A DNA stretch of 64,000 nucleotides. It comes from Phycisphaerales bacterium. GTDB taxonomy: Bacteria > Planctomycetota > Phycisphaerae > UBA1845 > Fen-1342. Position numbers and translations under genes: made by a program. Of this stretch, positions 53,090 to 63,700 are shown one piece after another; positions within the stretch are counted from its first letter, which is position 1, and each line of letters starts with the position of its first letter. A model generated the notes under the pieces. That model was not told the origin of the DNA, made no database searches, and saw only the letters and a program-made list of their open reading frames with translations. The stretch spans positions 62,001 through 126,000 of the forward strand of contig JALHJL010000006.1 in NCBI GenBank assembly GCA_022839625.1. Reading direction: 5' to 3'.

Positions 53090-55537
53090 TCATTGTTGCA
53101 CCTCGCCGTGCGCGCCGTCCATCTCACGCGTGGCCGCGTCCGGCAACCGCTCGTACCAAGGGAGCGGTCGCCGCATCTTCCATGGCGGGATACCGAAGAA
53201 GGTCTCGGCCTCGCCCAGCAGCACCCGCGCATAGCCCGAGGCGTGCGACCCGTACGACTTATCGTAAACCACCATCTCATAATCGAACTTGGCCCGCAGA
53301 TACTGCGGGAGCTGCTCCGGCGAGAGCGTCCCTGGATCGACGTACAGCGGGTCCTCGGGGTCGAAACGGCGTCCGATCTCGCCCAGCCGCGCGTCAACCT
53401 CCTCCCACATCATCTGCACCAGCAGCGTCGCCGCCGTCTCGGAGTGGCACGGCAGGCAGGCCCGCATGTTGGCCAGGAACGTATGGCCGGCGTTGGCCGG
53501 CTGGCCGGGCCCGGGGGAGGGTTCCATGAAAACGTGGCAGGTCACGCACTCGTCGGAGATGCCCCACCAATGCATGCTGTAGGGACCGTTCAACGGTGCG
53601 CCGTTCAGCTTATAGCCGCCGGTCGCGTGCAGCATCTCCGCCTGCGGCTGGCTCGGCTTCTCGCCGGGCACCGCGCCGTTCATCGTGTGGCAGTCGGCGC
53701 ATAACTGCCAGGCCGGCATTCGAAGCTGGCCGGCGTTCACACTGCTCATCGGATCGTGGCACGCCACGCATTCGATGCTGTACATCACGCCCCACAGGCC
53801 GGGCTTCTGGTCCGGCGGCGCGAGCCGATACTCGGTGGAATGGCATTGCAGACAGGAATCGTCGGCGTCCGGGCTCATCCACAACGTCCACAGCGAGCGC
53901 GAGTGCTTCGAGGTCGACCACTGCTCGAATTGCGGGTGATGGTTCTCCCCACATAGCCCGTGACACGACACGTGGCAGAGGCCGCACTGCGCCGACTCCA
54001 AGCGGCGCTCGAGCGGTGCAGCGAGCGGATCCTTCAAGTGGTTACTGCCTGCGCCGTGGCAGACCTCGCACTGGACGTTGGCGAGGTGCGGCGTGGCCTC
54101 CAGGCTTACAAAGCCGCTGGCCGCGCCGTAACCCACGGCGTGGCAGGGGAAGCACAACTCGTTGCTGCCGTGGCCGCCGGCGATCAGTGTGTCAAACGCC
54201 GTGGCGTGAATGGTCCCACTCCACGTCGCATGAGTGTCCGGATGGCAGTCCACACACGTCGCGGCGCCGACGTACACGGCCGCACTGGGGATCAACCCGG
54301 TGTAGTTCAACTGCACGATCGCGAAATCGGCCAGGTCCACGTCGCCGTCGCCGGTCACGTCCGCCCGTCCGAAATTCGCCGGGTCGCACTCCGGTACCGC
54401 AGAGACGTTAGGGCCGCCCAGGCAGCCCACGAAGAGCATGACGTCCGCCATGTCAACGGCGCAATCCACGTCGATGCAGCCCAGCGACCGGCCTTGCGCA
54501 TCCACGCCGCCGGCGGCGGGCACGTCCGGGCACCAGTCGCAGGGGTTGCCGAGGCCGTCGTCGTCGTCATCGGCCTGGTCGGGACTGTGCAGCACGGGGC
54601 AGTTGTCGCACACATCACCGAAGCGGTCCTGGTCGCCGTCGGCCTGGTCCGGGTTGAAGACGAAGGGGCAGTTGTCGCACGCGTCGCCGATACCGTCGCC
54701 GTCCGTGTCCGCCTGGTCCGGGTTGTAGCGCTGCGGGCAGTTGTCGAGCTCGTCGGCGATACCGTCGCCATCCGCATCGCCGGGCTCAAAGACCAGCGGC
54801 CACAACAGCGTCGCGGCCTGGTACACATGGGCCGGGAATCCGCCCGGCGTCTGCGCCCATGCGACGAACTTGATGTTCAGCGGATCCGCCCAACTGTCCG
54901 CGTCGAACGTGAAGTCCTCGACGATTACCTGCGACTGGTTCGGCGCGAGGCTGACGTCATAGTACGGCGCGGCCTGTTTGAATGCGTTGCGGTGATAGGG
55001 ACGATCTTCGGGCCAGTGGTCCAAAACCTGCACCACGAAGACGCGCAGCGGCTTGGCTGTGCCGCCGGCGTCGATGCCGACCTCCGCGGAAACCCGGTAG
55101 GCTTGCCCTCCGAGGTGGATCGCGGAAAGGGCGAGCGTCACGTCGGTCGGCGTGGCGGACTCCGGCAGGAAGTAGATTGTCCGATAAATGGCGTACTGCT
55201 GGAACTCGTTCGGCACGGCCCCCGATGCCTTGCTCACCCCGTCGAACACGGCGATGGGCGTGTATTGCCCGCCGTAGTACGCGAACCTGTCCTCCGCCCA
55301 CGTCGTCGTGTAGTCATCGTTCACGTGGTATTGCACGAACGCGAACGAATCCGGGTAGATGTCGAGCAGCAGGCTGAGGGCTGGCCCGGCGAAGGAACAC
55401 CCATAGCACCAGACGTCGGTGAATTCCTCGCAGAGCACGACCCGCTCCGCGCCTGACGCGATCCCCGCGTTGCTGAGGAACAGCACCAATCCCAGCACCC
55501 ACAGCACGCGCCATGAGCTTATTGCGGATTTGTTCAT
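53090..55537 (-). CDS. Chimeric nonaheme cytochrome c with thioredoxin-like and calcium-repeat domains
   Basis: An 815-residue exported protein (MNKSAISSWRVLWVLGLVLF; ATG at 55537). The first 230 mature residues resemble an Omp28/thioredoxin-like domain with VVLCEEFTDVWCYGCSFAGP (Cys-x-x-Cys). Then come thrombospondin-type-3 calcium repeats (DADGDGIADELDNCPQRYNP, DTDGDGIGDACDNCPFVFNP), a dockerin-like segment (ADVTGDGDVDLADFAIVQLN), and a multiheme region from about 425 with nine CxxCH motifs (CVDCH, CFPCH, CEVCH, CGLCH, CLQCH, CVACH, CADCH, CVTCH, CLPCH). It heads the hydrogenase operon behind a good promoter and probably accepts electrons from the hydrogenase, but this is inferred from position. 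Confidence 0.85.
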   Translation of the reverse strand: MNKSAISSWRVLWVLGLVLFLSNAGIASGAERVVLCEEFTDVWCYGCSFAGPALSLLLDIYPDSFAFVQYHVNDDYTTTWAEDRFAYYGGQYTPIAVFDGVSKASGAVPNEFQQYAIYRTIYFLPESATPTDVTLALSAIHLGGQAYRVSAEVGIDAGGTAKPLRVFVVQVLDHWPEDRPYHRNAFKQAAPYYDVSLAPNQSQVIVEDFTFDADSWADPLNIKFVAWAQTPGGFPAHVYQAATLLWPLVFEPGDADGDGIADELDNCPQRYNPDQADTDGDGIGDACDNCPFVFNPDQADGDQDRFGDVCDNCPVLHSPDQADDDDDGLGNPCDWCPDVPAAGGVDAQGRSLGCIDVDCAVDMADVMLFVGCLGGPNVSAVPECDPANFGRADVTGDGDVDLADFAIVQLNYTGLIPSAAVYVGAATCVDCHPDTHATWSGTIHATAFDTLIAGGHGSNELCFPCHAVGYGAASGFVSLEATPHLANVQCEVCHGAGSNHLKDPLAAPLERRLESAQCGLCHVSCHGLCGENHHPQFEQWSTSKHSRSLWTLWMSPDADDSCLQCHSTEYRLAPPDQKPGLWGVMYSIECVACHDPMSSVNAGQLRMPAWQLCADCHTMNGAVPGEKPSQPQAEMLHATGGYKLNGAPLNGPYSMHWWGISDECVTCHVFMEPSPGPGQPANAGHTFLANMRACLPCHSETAATLLVQMMWEEVDARLGEIGRRFDPEDPLYVDPGTLSPEQLPQYLRAKFDYEMVVYDKSYGSHASGYARVLLGEAETFFGIPPWKMRRPLPWYERLPDAATREMDGAHGEVQQ

Positions 55538-55637
55538 CAACAAGACCTCGGCTTGCGCAGTGAATCGGAACGCACGCTGCTTCTTTCCGCAGACAAAATG
55601 CGCGGGACCCGGGCGTCGGGTGCGCTGGAACACCGCC

Positions 55638-55667
55638 ATTAGACTCAGATTCGGACTTGCGAGTCAA
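55638..55667 (-). promoter_or_regulatory. Sigma-70-type promoter of the cytochrome/hydrogenase operon
   Basis: On the minus strand TTGACT (55662-55667) and TCTAAT (55638-55643) are separated by 18 bases; each matches the consensus at five of six positions. The predicted start leaves about 90 leader bases before the cytochrome ATG. Confidence 0.6.
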
Positions 55668-55791
55668 GAAGATAGTTAATTTGCGCGGGGTCGCATAAAA
55701 ACGGGGATCCTATGTCCGAAAACGAGTGTTCTGCGCCCCACTGGGGCGGCGTGACGGCGAACTTCGCGCTACACCCCGCTTCCACCAATTC

Positions 55792-55935
55792 GGTGGGGTG
55801 GGCGTCTCGCCGGGTGGGGTGGGCGTCCCGCCCGCCAATCACGCCGGTTACCCGCGACGTCGGGCAGGTCGCTACAGGCGACTCGCTGCGGCGAGCTCCG
55901 CCCCGGCGCTACAGGGTGGGGTGGGTGTCTCGCCC
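55792..55935. repeat. Three copies of a GGGTGGGGTGGGYGTCYCGCC motif
   Basis: Related 20-base units occur at 55792-55811, 55812-55833 and 55914-55935 in a gap without genes, upstream of the tRNA pair. Repeated runs of G could form a quadruplex. The gap from 55538 to 55983 has no other feature than this and the operon promoter. Confidence 0.6.
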
Positions 55936-55983
55936 GCCTCGGCGCTGGCGTCCCGGAGTTGCCGCTCCCCATACCCCGTGTGA

Positions 55984-56057
55984 CGCGCTGCAAGGGATTC
56001 GAACCCCTAACCTTCGGCTCCGTAGGCCGACGCTCTATCCAGTTGAGCTAGCAGCGC
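55984..56057 (-). tRNA. tRNA-Arg (anticodon ACG)
   Basis: The seven-base acceptor stem GCGCTGC / GCAGCGC is perfect. The anticodon loop reads CTACGGA with a stem TCGGC / GCCGA, giving anticodon ACG (inosine at the first position reads CGN codons). The T arm AGGGG-TTCGAAT-CCCTT is complete. CCA is not encoded. A second tRNA on the same strand lies about 80 bases upstream, so both may be one transcript. Confidence 0.95.
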
Positions 56058-56138
56058 AAGGGCCGCGCCATCACGGTCGCGGCTCGCATCGGTGGGCGCC
56101 GGCTGGATGACGGCCGCGCCGGCGCAGGCACCGACTCA

Positions 56139-56222
56139 TGCCCGGAACTGGATTCGAACCAGCACGAGGTTGCCCTCACCAGGCCCTCAACCTGGCGCGT
56201 CTGCCAATTCCGCCATCCGGGC
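56139..56222 (-). tRNA. tRNA-Leu (anticodon GAG)
   Basis: Class II tRNA with acceptor stem GCCCGGA / TCCGGGC, anticodon stem CCAGG / CCTGG with loop TTGAGGG (GAG), a long variable arm and T loop TTCGAAT. CCA is not encoded. The 3' end of a decayed insertion sequence lies about 120 bases upstream. Confidence 0.95.
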
Positions 56223-56261
56223 CACGCAAGCGGGGACGGCGCCCACACTTGGCAACCGCGC

Positions 56262-56290
56262 ACAGTAGGCGGGGACCGCCCCGGCGTCAA
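56262..56290 (-). promoter_or_regulatory. Promoter of the tRNA-Leu/tRNA-Arg pair
   Basis: Minus-strand TTGACG (56285-56290), a 17-base spacer and TACTGT (56262-56267), about 40 bases before the tRNA-Leu 5' end. The -35 box is strong, the -10 weak, and spacing is ideal. Confidence 0.5.
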
Positions 56291-56342
56291 GGCGTTTCCC
56301 GGTGCGCTGCGCCACGGCGGGTCTACCGCCAGAAGTTAGCGA

Positions 56343-57677
56343 TCAGGCTGCGTCGGTCCTCCCGAAGGCCTCCCATTCGTCGCTGTAGAGCAGGCAGCAG
56401 AGGGCCGCCACGTTCGCCACGCGCGGCACCGGCCAGCGGGCTCCGCCGTGCTTGAGACGCCGGCCCACGATCGTCTTGCACGCCCCCTCGATCAGCCCGC
56501 TCCCGATCCGCCGCCCCTGCGCCAGGCGGTCTCGGTACCACAGCCCGTCCACGTTCGGCCGCAGGTAACGAATCAATGCCGCCAACGCCCGCCGCCGCGC
56601 CCGGCTCCGCTGCCCACGCCGTTCCCGGCCCAACTCGGCCAGCAGCCGCATCGGCCCCGCCGCCAACAGCAGGTTCAGCCGCTCCTCCGCCCAGGCCCGC
56701 GCCGCTGGCGTGTGCTCGCCGTGCAGGCTGCGACCGCGCGTGCAGATGTTCGCTCACGTGGTAAACATCCACCACGCATTCGCCCCGCGGCAGATGCTCA
56801 GCCACCTGCCGCCAGATCCACTTCGCCCCGTCAGCCAGCGCCGTGATCGCCGTGCTTTGCGGATCCACCCCCAACGGCCGGGCCCGCGCCGCCCATTGCG
56901 GCCCGCACCGTTCCGCCGGCTGAATGCCCGCGAAGGCCACCCGCGCGGCCGGTTCCGGAAACTTGCGCGTGGCCCATTCCGCCGGCGTGGCCGCTGGCCC
57001 GGCCACCCGTTTCGCGAAGACCGCCAGCCGCATCTCACGCCACCCGCCCCGCGTGTTCACGCACGTCCCGTCGGTGTAGAACTCGACCGCCCCCGCCGCC
57101 GCGCGGAAGTCCACCCCCGAGTCGCGATGCCGCGCCTGCCAACGCTGCGCGCGCTGCCCTGCGGCGTTGGTCACCATCCGGACCACGTTCGCGCTGATCC
57201 GCACCCGGCACAGCTCGGCCAGGTGGGCGCTGGCGCAGTCGAAGGACCAACTGCTGCCGGCCAGCACCGCCATGCGCCGGGCCTGCGGCGAGAGATGATC
57301 CGCCCCCAACCCCGCCCACCTGTCCCAGGGCGTCGCGGTCGTCCCGCAGTGCCCACAGCGGTAGTACCGGCGCGTGATCCGCACGTCGCCCGCCGCGGTC
57401 GTCAGCGTCTTGGGCGAGTAGGTCTTGAAACGCGTCTTTTCGCCGCAGTCACACGGTTCGGAGCAGAGCCCCCTTGTTGCGCCCCCGGCTGGGCGCTGAG
57501 CGTCTGCTGGAGCAGATTCCGCAGGAACTCCTGACCGCCTTGCATCACCGCCGCCTCGGTCACCGCCAAGCCCTGCCCCCAGGGCGCCGCCTGCATCGCC
57601 GCAAGCACTTCCCGGTGCAGGGCGACCGCCTGCTCCGCCACCAACCGTTCCGCCGCCGTCCATTGCGTCCGTGCCAT
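56343..57677 (-). pseudogene. ISKra4-like transposase, disrupted by two frameshifts
   Basis: The reading starts at the ATG preceded by AGGAGG (MARTQWTAAERLVAEQAVAL). It leaves frame inside a run of five G near 57470, continues as CGEKTRFKTYSPKTLTTAAG with the zinc pair CGHCG and catalytic-type stretches FYTDGTCVNTRGGW and VVDVYHVSEHLHA, then shifts again near 56730 into AARAWAEERLNLL and ends GSGLIEGACKTIVGRRLKHG. The joined product of about 445 residues resembles ISKra4-family DDE transposases. The two shifts compensate. Either the gene is dead, or the G-run is a programmed or sequencing slip. It is transcribed divergently from the IS630 remnant. Confidence 0.75.
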
Positions 57678-57747
57678 CGCGGTTCCTCCTGTGTACGGGA
57701 CGACGGCAGTATGAGCCAAGTACCGAACTCGCGCCATACCAGACATC

Positions 57748-57776
57748 CACCTATTAGTCCGGGCATGGTATAGGTG
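57748..57776. repeat. Short inverted repeat between the divergent insertion-sequence genes
   Basis: CACCTAT (57748-57754) and ATAGGTG (57770-57776) flank TAGTCCGGGCATGGT, and the extended arms GACATCCACCTAT and its near-complement agree at most positions. It may be abutting terminal repeats of one or both elements. Confidence 0.4.
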
Positions 57777-57802
57777 ACATTCTTTGTGTCTTGGGTTATA
57801 CT
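57774..57802 (+). promoter_or_regulatory. Promoter driving the IS630-like remnant
   Basis: GTGACA (57774-57779), a 17-base spacer and TATACT (57797-57802) lie six bases before the ATG of the remnant, so the message would be leaderless or nearly so. Confidence 0.5.
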
Positions 57803-57808
57803 GTATGT

Positions 57809-57952
57809 ATGAAGATCGCCGATGCACGGACGCTTTCGCCGGCGGCGCAGGAAGACCTGCGTCGCAAGGCGATTCTGGCGTGGCGCGAGGGGAAATCCAA
57901 ATCGGAGGTGGCCCGGCTGTTCGGGGTGAGCCGCGAGGCGGTTCACCAGTAG
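57809..57952 (+). pseudogene. IS630-family transposase remnant (N-terminal helix-turn-helix)
   Basis: Reads MKIADARTLSPAAQEDLRRK, then AILAWREGKSKSEVARLFGV and SREAVHQ, the N-terminal DNA-binding part of IS630-family transposases. The next codon is TAG where the family has Trp (TGG), and the reading continues only to RRYEQGG before sequence of another family begins. The catalytic domain is absent. This is a truncated element, probably the result of insertion or recombination with the IS5-like element. Confidence 0.75.
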
Positions 57953-58709
57953 ATTCGCCGCTACGAGCAGGGCGGGGCGGCCGGCAGCCGACAAGCGCAG
58001 GACGCTGCGCGGCATCTTCTGGATGCTCGACAACGGCGCGAAATGGAAGGACCTTCCAGCGGAGTTCAGGTCCAAGAGCACGGTGCATCGCTGGTTTGCG
58101 CGGTGGGTCGCCGACGGCGTCTTTGAACGCCTGTTGCAGTCCGCCGGCCGGCTGGTCGAGACGCGCGGCGGCTACCGGCTCTACGAGTGCTTCATCGATG
58201 CGACCTTCTCGAAGGCCAAGGGCGGTGGCGACGGCGTGGGCGCCACACGCGTCGGAAAAGGCGTGAAAATCATGGTTCTGGTCGATGCCCGCGGTTTGCC
58301 GGTCGCCGTTGACACCGCCCCCGCCGGCCCGCACGAGAGCAAACTGGTCCAGCGGTTGTTCAACTTCATGCTGACCCAGCAGGCGCCGCCGCGCGTGATC
58401 GGCGACAAGGCGTATGACTGCGACGAGCTGGATGCGGAACTGGCGGAGCAGGGCGTGGAACTGATCGCGCCGCATCGCGCGAATCGTAAGCCGGAGAACG
58501 TGACGCAGGATCGGCGTCCCCTGCAACGCTATCGCCGACGTTGGACGGCGGAACGCAGCATTGCGTGGATCCAGAACTTCCGCCGGCTGTGCATCCGGTG
58601 GGAGAAGTCGACCAAGCTGTTCCAGGGCTGCCTTCAACTCGCTTGCACGTTTCTGTTGCTCAGACCGGTTTTTGGATTAGCCTCTAGTAAGTACGCCGTC
58701 GGGGACTGA
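57953..58709 (+). pseudogene. IS5-family (DUF4096/DDE) transposase lacking its own start
   Basis: From about 57975 the sequence reads GRPAADKRRTLRGIFWMLDN, then GAKWKDLPAEF, the usual N-terminal region of IS5/IS427 transposases, but about 30 residues that normally precede are replaced by the IS630 remnant in another frame. The catalytic part seems intact: YECFIDATFSKAKGGGDGVG (Asp), VIGDKAYDCDELDAELAEQG (Asp) and RRRWTAERSIAWIQNFRRLC (Glu). An internal ATG at 58023 could begin a 228-residue product. Without the start and N-terminus, activity is doubtful. Terminal repeats were not found. Confidence 0.7.
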
Positions 58710-59049
58710 AGGCGACCAAGGCGGGAGCCTGAAGGGGCTCCGCGGGCGCGCAACCCGAGCTCCCCGAGGGTGGCCAAACGGCAGAGGCTCCGGGCCGGCG
58801 TCCGCTGGAGTCAGCCCGTCCTCCTGCGCCTAGTGCCGGTGGCCTTCCAAGCGTCAAGCGCATCCTTCGACAACGAAGGACGTCCGCTCGTTCACAAACA
58901 CGTCGTGAGCCACCCAACCTGAAATACTCCAACATCGGGTTACGCTATCGTCGTGCTGGACGGCCGGAGTTTCCCTTGACGCCACGCGGTGCGCGGCGCT
59001 ACACTGCCCGCGTTCGTTGGTCGAGGTTCTAGGTAACGGAGGTGCTCTC
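58710..59049. other. 340-base gap between transposase remnant and lipoprotein gene
   Basis: No coding sequence is recognisable. The first part is probably the tail of the IS5-like element. The final 80 bases hold a promoter (58976-59005, listed separately). Nothing else is evident. Confidence 0.5.
58976..59005 (+). promoter_or_regulatory. Sigma-70-type promoter of the 59050 lipoprotein gene
   Basis: TTGACG (58976-58981) and TACACT (59000-59005) are separated by 18 bases, about 45 bases before the ATG, with GGAGG in between. Confidence 0.55.
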
Positions 59050-60321
59050 ATGGGGTCTCGGCGCACAAGCTGGTTTGCCTTTGTTCCACTCGCGTTGTTC
59101 GGCCTGCTGCTGGGCGGATGCCCGACGGAACCGACGGGGCCGGGCGACGGCGACACGAACGGTGACGGTACGGCAACGACCGGGGGGGTCGATACCAGCC
59201 GCTTCACCGTCGTCAAGCTGGACATTCCCGTCGTCTACGACGCGAGCCTGGAATGCGGTACCGACTTGATCGTCTTCGGCACCGGCACACGGCTTGGCGT
59301 GTCCTACGTCGTTCCGTCGACCAATCCGACCGCGGCCACGCCCATTCCCGGCGACAACCGCAGCCAGGGGTTCGCCGTGGCAGACAAGAAGGTGCTGCTC
59401 TTCAATGACGAGGGCCGCCTGCTGATCTACGACACGGAAACGGAGGCGCCCACCGTAATCCCGCAGGACGACGTGACGCTGGAGAGCCTTCCGACCGGCG
59501 ACGACGAGGACATTCTGAGCCCCGTCGTGGCCGATGGGCAGTGGGCCGTAACGCGGAACCGGGCGGACGCCGTCGCCGACGGCCGGGTGTTGAAGGTGCT
59601 CGACTTGAGCGTCGATCCGCCGCAGATCACGCCCCTGCAAAACCCGCCCGCGGGAGTGCTTCAGGTCGTGATCGACAGCGCGGACCAGGTGGTCGTGACG
59701 TTCAGCGGCGAGCGGTTCCTGGTGTACGACATCACCACGCCGGAGACCGCCCCGCGCCAGATCGACCTTGCGAACCAGGGTGGAATCGCCGGCCCGTTTG
59801 CGTACGACAATGGTTTCATCCTGTACCTGGCGGACGCGTTTCCCAATAACGTGCGGTTGCTCAACATCGCCGACGGCGTTTCACGTGAGCTGGGTACGGC
59901 GCCGGCCCACCGGTTGCTCTCGCTGGCGATCAAAGGCGGGAAATACGCTTACTTCCTGGACCGTGACGCCAACGACACGTACGCCGTCGTGTACCGCGCG
60001 GCGGTCGGCACCGTTCCGAACCTGACAGCGGTGGCCGGCGGCGTTCCCGGTGCGCCCGATGCGCACACGCCGCCGTGGGACGGGTTCGGAAACGACCTGA
60101 CGATCACGCCGGACGGAAGCTGGGTCTTCATCTCGGGCGACCAGGTCATCCTGGAAAGCGCGGAGTTCCTCCAGGTCAGCGCGGGCGGCGCGTTCGGGCG
60201 GTTCGTGGACGGCGCCGGATTCCTCAACGCGAGCGACGTGGCGTCCAGTGCGGACGTGGTCGCGTTCAAGATCGGCCGGAACCAGAACACGAGGCTGGGG
60301 TACATCGTGCTGACGGAGTAG
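59050..60321 (+). CDS. Beta-propeller-like lipoprotein of unknown function
   Basis: A 423-residue protein with a lipoprotein leader (MGSRRTSWFAFVPLALFGLL, lipobox LLGGC) and a low-complexity linker (GPGDGDTNGDGTATTGG). The rest is repeated beta-blades: LDIPVVYDASLECGTDLIVF, DKKVLLFNDEGRLLIYDTET, PVVADGQWAVTRNRADAVAD, QVVVTFSGERFLVYDITTPE, NGFILYLADAFPNNVRLLNI, and GSWVFISGDQVILES. It resembles WD/TolB-like propellers used for scaffold or binding functions. The start has GGAGG eight bases before. There is no close partner; superoxide dismutase converges from the other side. Confidence 0.75.
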   Translation: MGSRRTSWFAFVPLALFGLLLGGCPTEPTGPGDGDTNGDGTATTGGVDTSRFTVVKLDIPVVYDASLECGTDLIVFGTGTRLGVSYVVPSTNPTAATPIPGDNRSQGFAVADKKVLLFNDEGRLLIYDTETEAPTVIPQDDVTLESLPTGDDEDILSPVVADGQWAVTRNRADAVADGRVLKVLDLSVDPPQITPLQNPPAGVLQVVIDSADQVVVTFSGERFLVYDITTPETAPRQIDLANQGGIAGPFAYDNGFILYLADAFPNNVRLLNIADGVSRELGTAPAHRLLSLAIKGGKYAYFLDRDANDTYAVVYRAAVGTVPNLTAVAGGVPGAPDAHTPPWDGFGNDLTITPDGSWVFISGDQVILESAEFLQVSAGGAFGRFVDGAGFLNASDVASSADVVAFKIGRNQNTRLGYIVLTE

Positions 60322-60349
60322 CGCGGCGTCGCAGTCAGAGCATATGAGC

Positions 60350-60964
60350 TTACCTGCGTACGGCGTCGTAGATCTCGCCGACCGCGTCCCAGTTCACTAC
60401 GTTCCACCACGCGGCAATGTAATCCGGGCGGCGATTCTGGTACTTCAGGTAGTACGCGTGTTCCCAGACGTCGAGCCCCAGGAGCGGTGTGTGGCCATGC
60501 AAGAGCGGCGAGTCCTGGTTGGCCGTGCTGGTGACGACGAGCTTGCCGCCTGAATCCAGCACGAGCCATGCCCAGCCGCTTCCGAAGCGGCCGGCCGCGG
60601 CCTTTGCAAACTCCTCCCTGAACGCATCGAAGCTGGCGAAGACCTTCTTGAGGTCCTCGGCCAGTTGGCCCCTGGGTTGCCCGCCCTTGTTCGGACCCAT
60701 GAGCCGCCAGAAGAGGGCGTGGTTGGCGTGTCCGCCGCCGTGGTTGATGACGGTTTGCCGAACGTCCGCGGGCACCGTATCGATCGCGCGGAGCACCTGC
60801 TCAATTGGTTTGCCGGCCAGACCCGGGTGGCCCTCCAAGGCCTTGTTGACGTTGGTCACGTACGCGGCATGGTGCTTCGTGTGGTGAATTTCCATCGTCC
60901 GCGTGTCGATGTACGGCTCCAGCGCGTCGTATGGGTACCGAAGTGGGGGAAGCTCGTAAGCCAT
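60350..60964 (-). CDS. sodA: Fe/Mn superoxide dismutase
   Basis: Converts superoxide to hydrogen peroxide and oxygen. Metal ligands are visible: His in EIHHTKHHAAYVTNVNKALE, His in NHGGGHANHALFWRLMGPNK, and Asp and His in LLGLDVWEHAYYLKYQNRRP. GGHANHxLFW is more typical of the manganese type, but metal choice cannot be settled. Length of 204 residues is typical. No signal peptide is found, so it is cytoplasmic. The ATG has no neighbour on the same strand within 400 bases; it converges on the lipoprotein gene with 28 bases between stops. Confidence 0.95.
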   Translation of the reverse strand: MAYELPPLRYPYDALEPYIDTRTMEIHHTKHHAAYVTNVNKALEGHPGLAGKPIEQVLRAIDTVPADVRQTVINHGGGHANHALFWRLMGPNKGGQPRGQLAEDLKKVFASFDAFREEFAKAAAGRFGSGWAWLVLDSGGKLVVTSTANQDSPLLHGHTPLLGLDVWEHAYYLKYQNRRPDYIAAWWNVVNWDAVGEIYDAVRR

Positions 60965-61368
60965 CGTATGCCTCCAGCGCAGCTATTTCGTCGTCATCCA
61001 GTCCAAATCAGTCGGTCAGCAGGCCCCGCGGCCGGCAGCCTGGACTGGCCTCGCTGTTGATGCTAGGCGGGCGGCGGAAATGGTCAACTTTTGGTCCGAC
61101 TTGTACCCGCGCGACAGATCCGGGCTCCGTTCGCCGGGCACCTTGCCGGGCGCGGGCTGCCAGAGGATGCGGACATCGGGGTGCTGGGTCGCAGTGCCGT
61201 GGTCGTTTTCTCGCGGGGCGCGCGACGGCTCGGATGCGGCCGTCGGGTCCGAGCCGGCCGGTGCAAGTCGCCAGGTCGAGGGCCTACTCCCCTCGGTAGC
61301 AGAGGGCCTGGTGCGAGACCAATCGCGCGTGGCGCCGGCCGGCAGGGGGCGGACGCCGCGAACGGTCG
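60965..61368. other. 404-base gap between superoxide dismutase and prkA
   Basis: High-GC sequence without a convincing gene on either strand. It is the region downstream of prkA and upstream of the dismutase, so it should contain the dismutase promoter, but none was recognised. No intrinsic terminator with a T-tract is visible after prkA. Confidence 0.45.
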
Positions 61369-63429
<2,061 letters not shown>

Positions 63430-63700
63430 GGAAGACCTCCAGGCCTAACCGGCACGCCTGCGACGCAACTCCCTGAGGGTAAGAGCCCGCGTCGCACAGC
63501 AGTTATCGGACTCCGCAAGCCCGTCACCCGGGCTCGTCCGCATGATGCTACGAACGCCGACAGCCCCCGTCAACGTGGGCCGCGGCGCACCAATGAAAGC
63601 ATTATCGACCGTATTTGCCTTTAGCCCCAACCGCGGCCGCTTCCCGGCGAACCCTCCAGATTCCCCCGTCGATCGGGAAACCGCCCATGCGCGCCGGCGG

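Noticed and set aside
57461..57480. Programmed -1 frameshift in the ISKra4-like gene
   Set aside because: A second frameshift downstream is needed for a full product, and this family normally has a single frame, so mutation or a read error is simpler.
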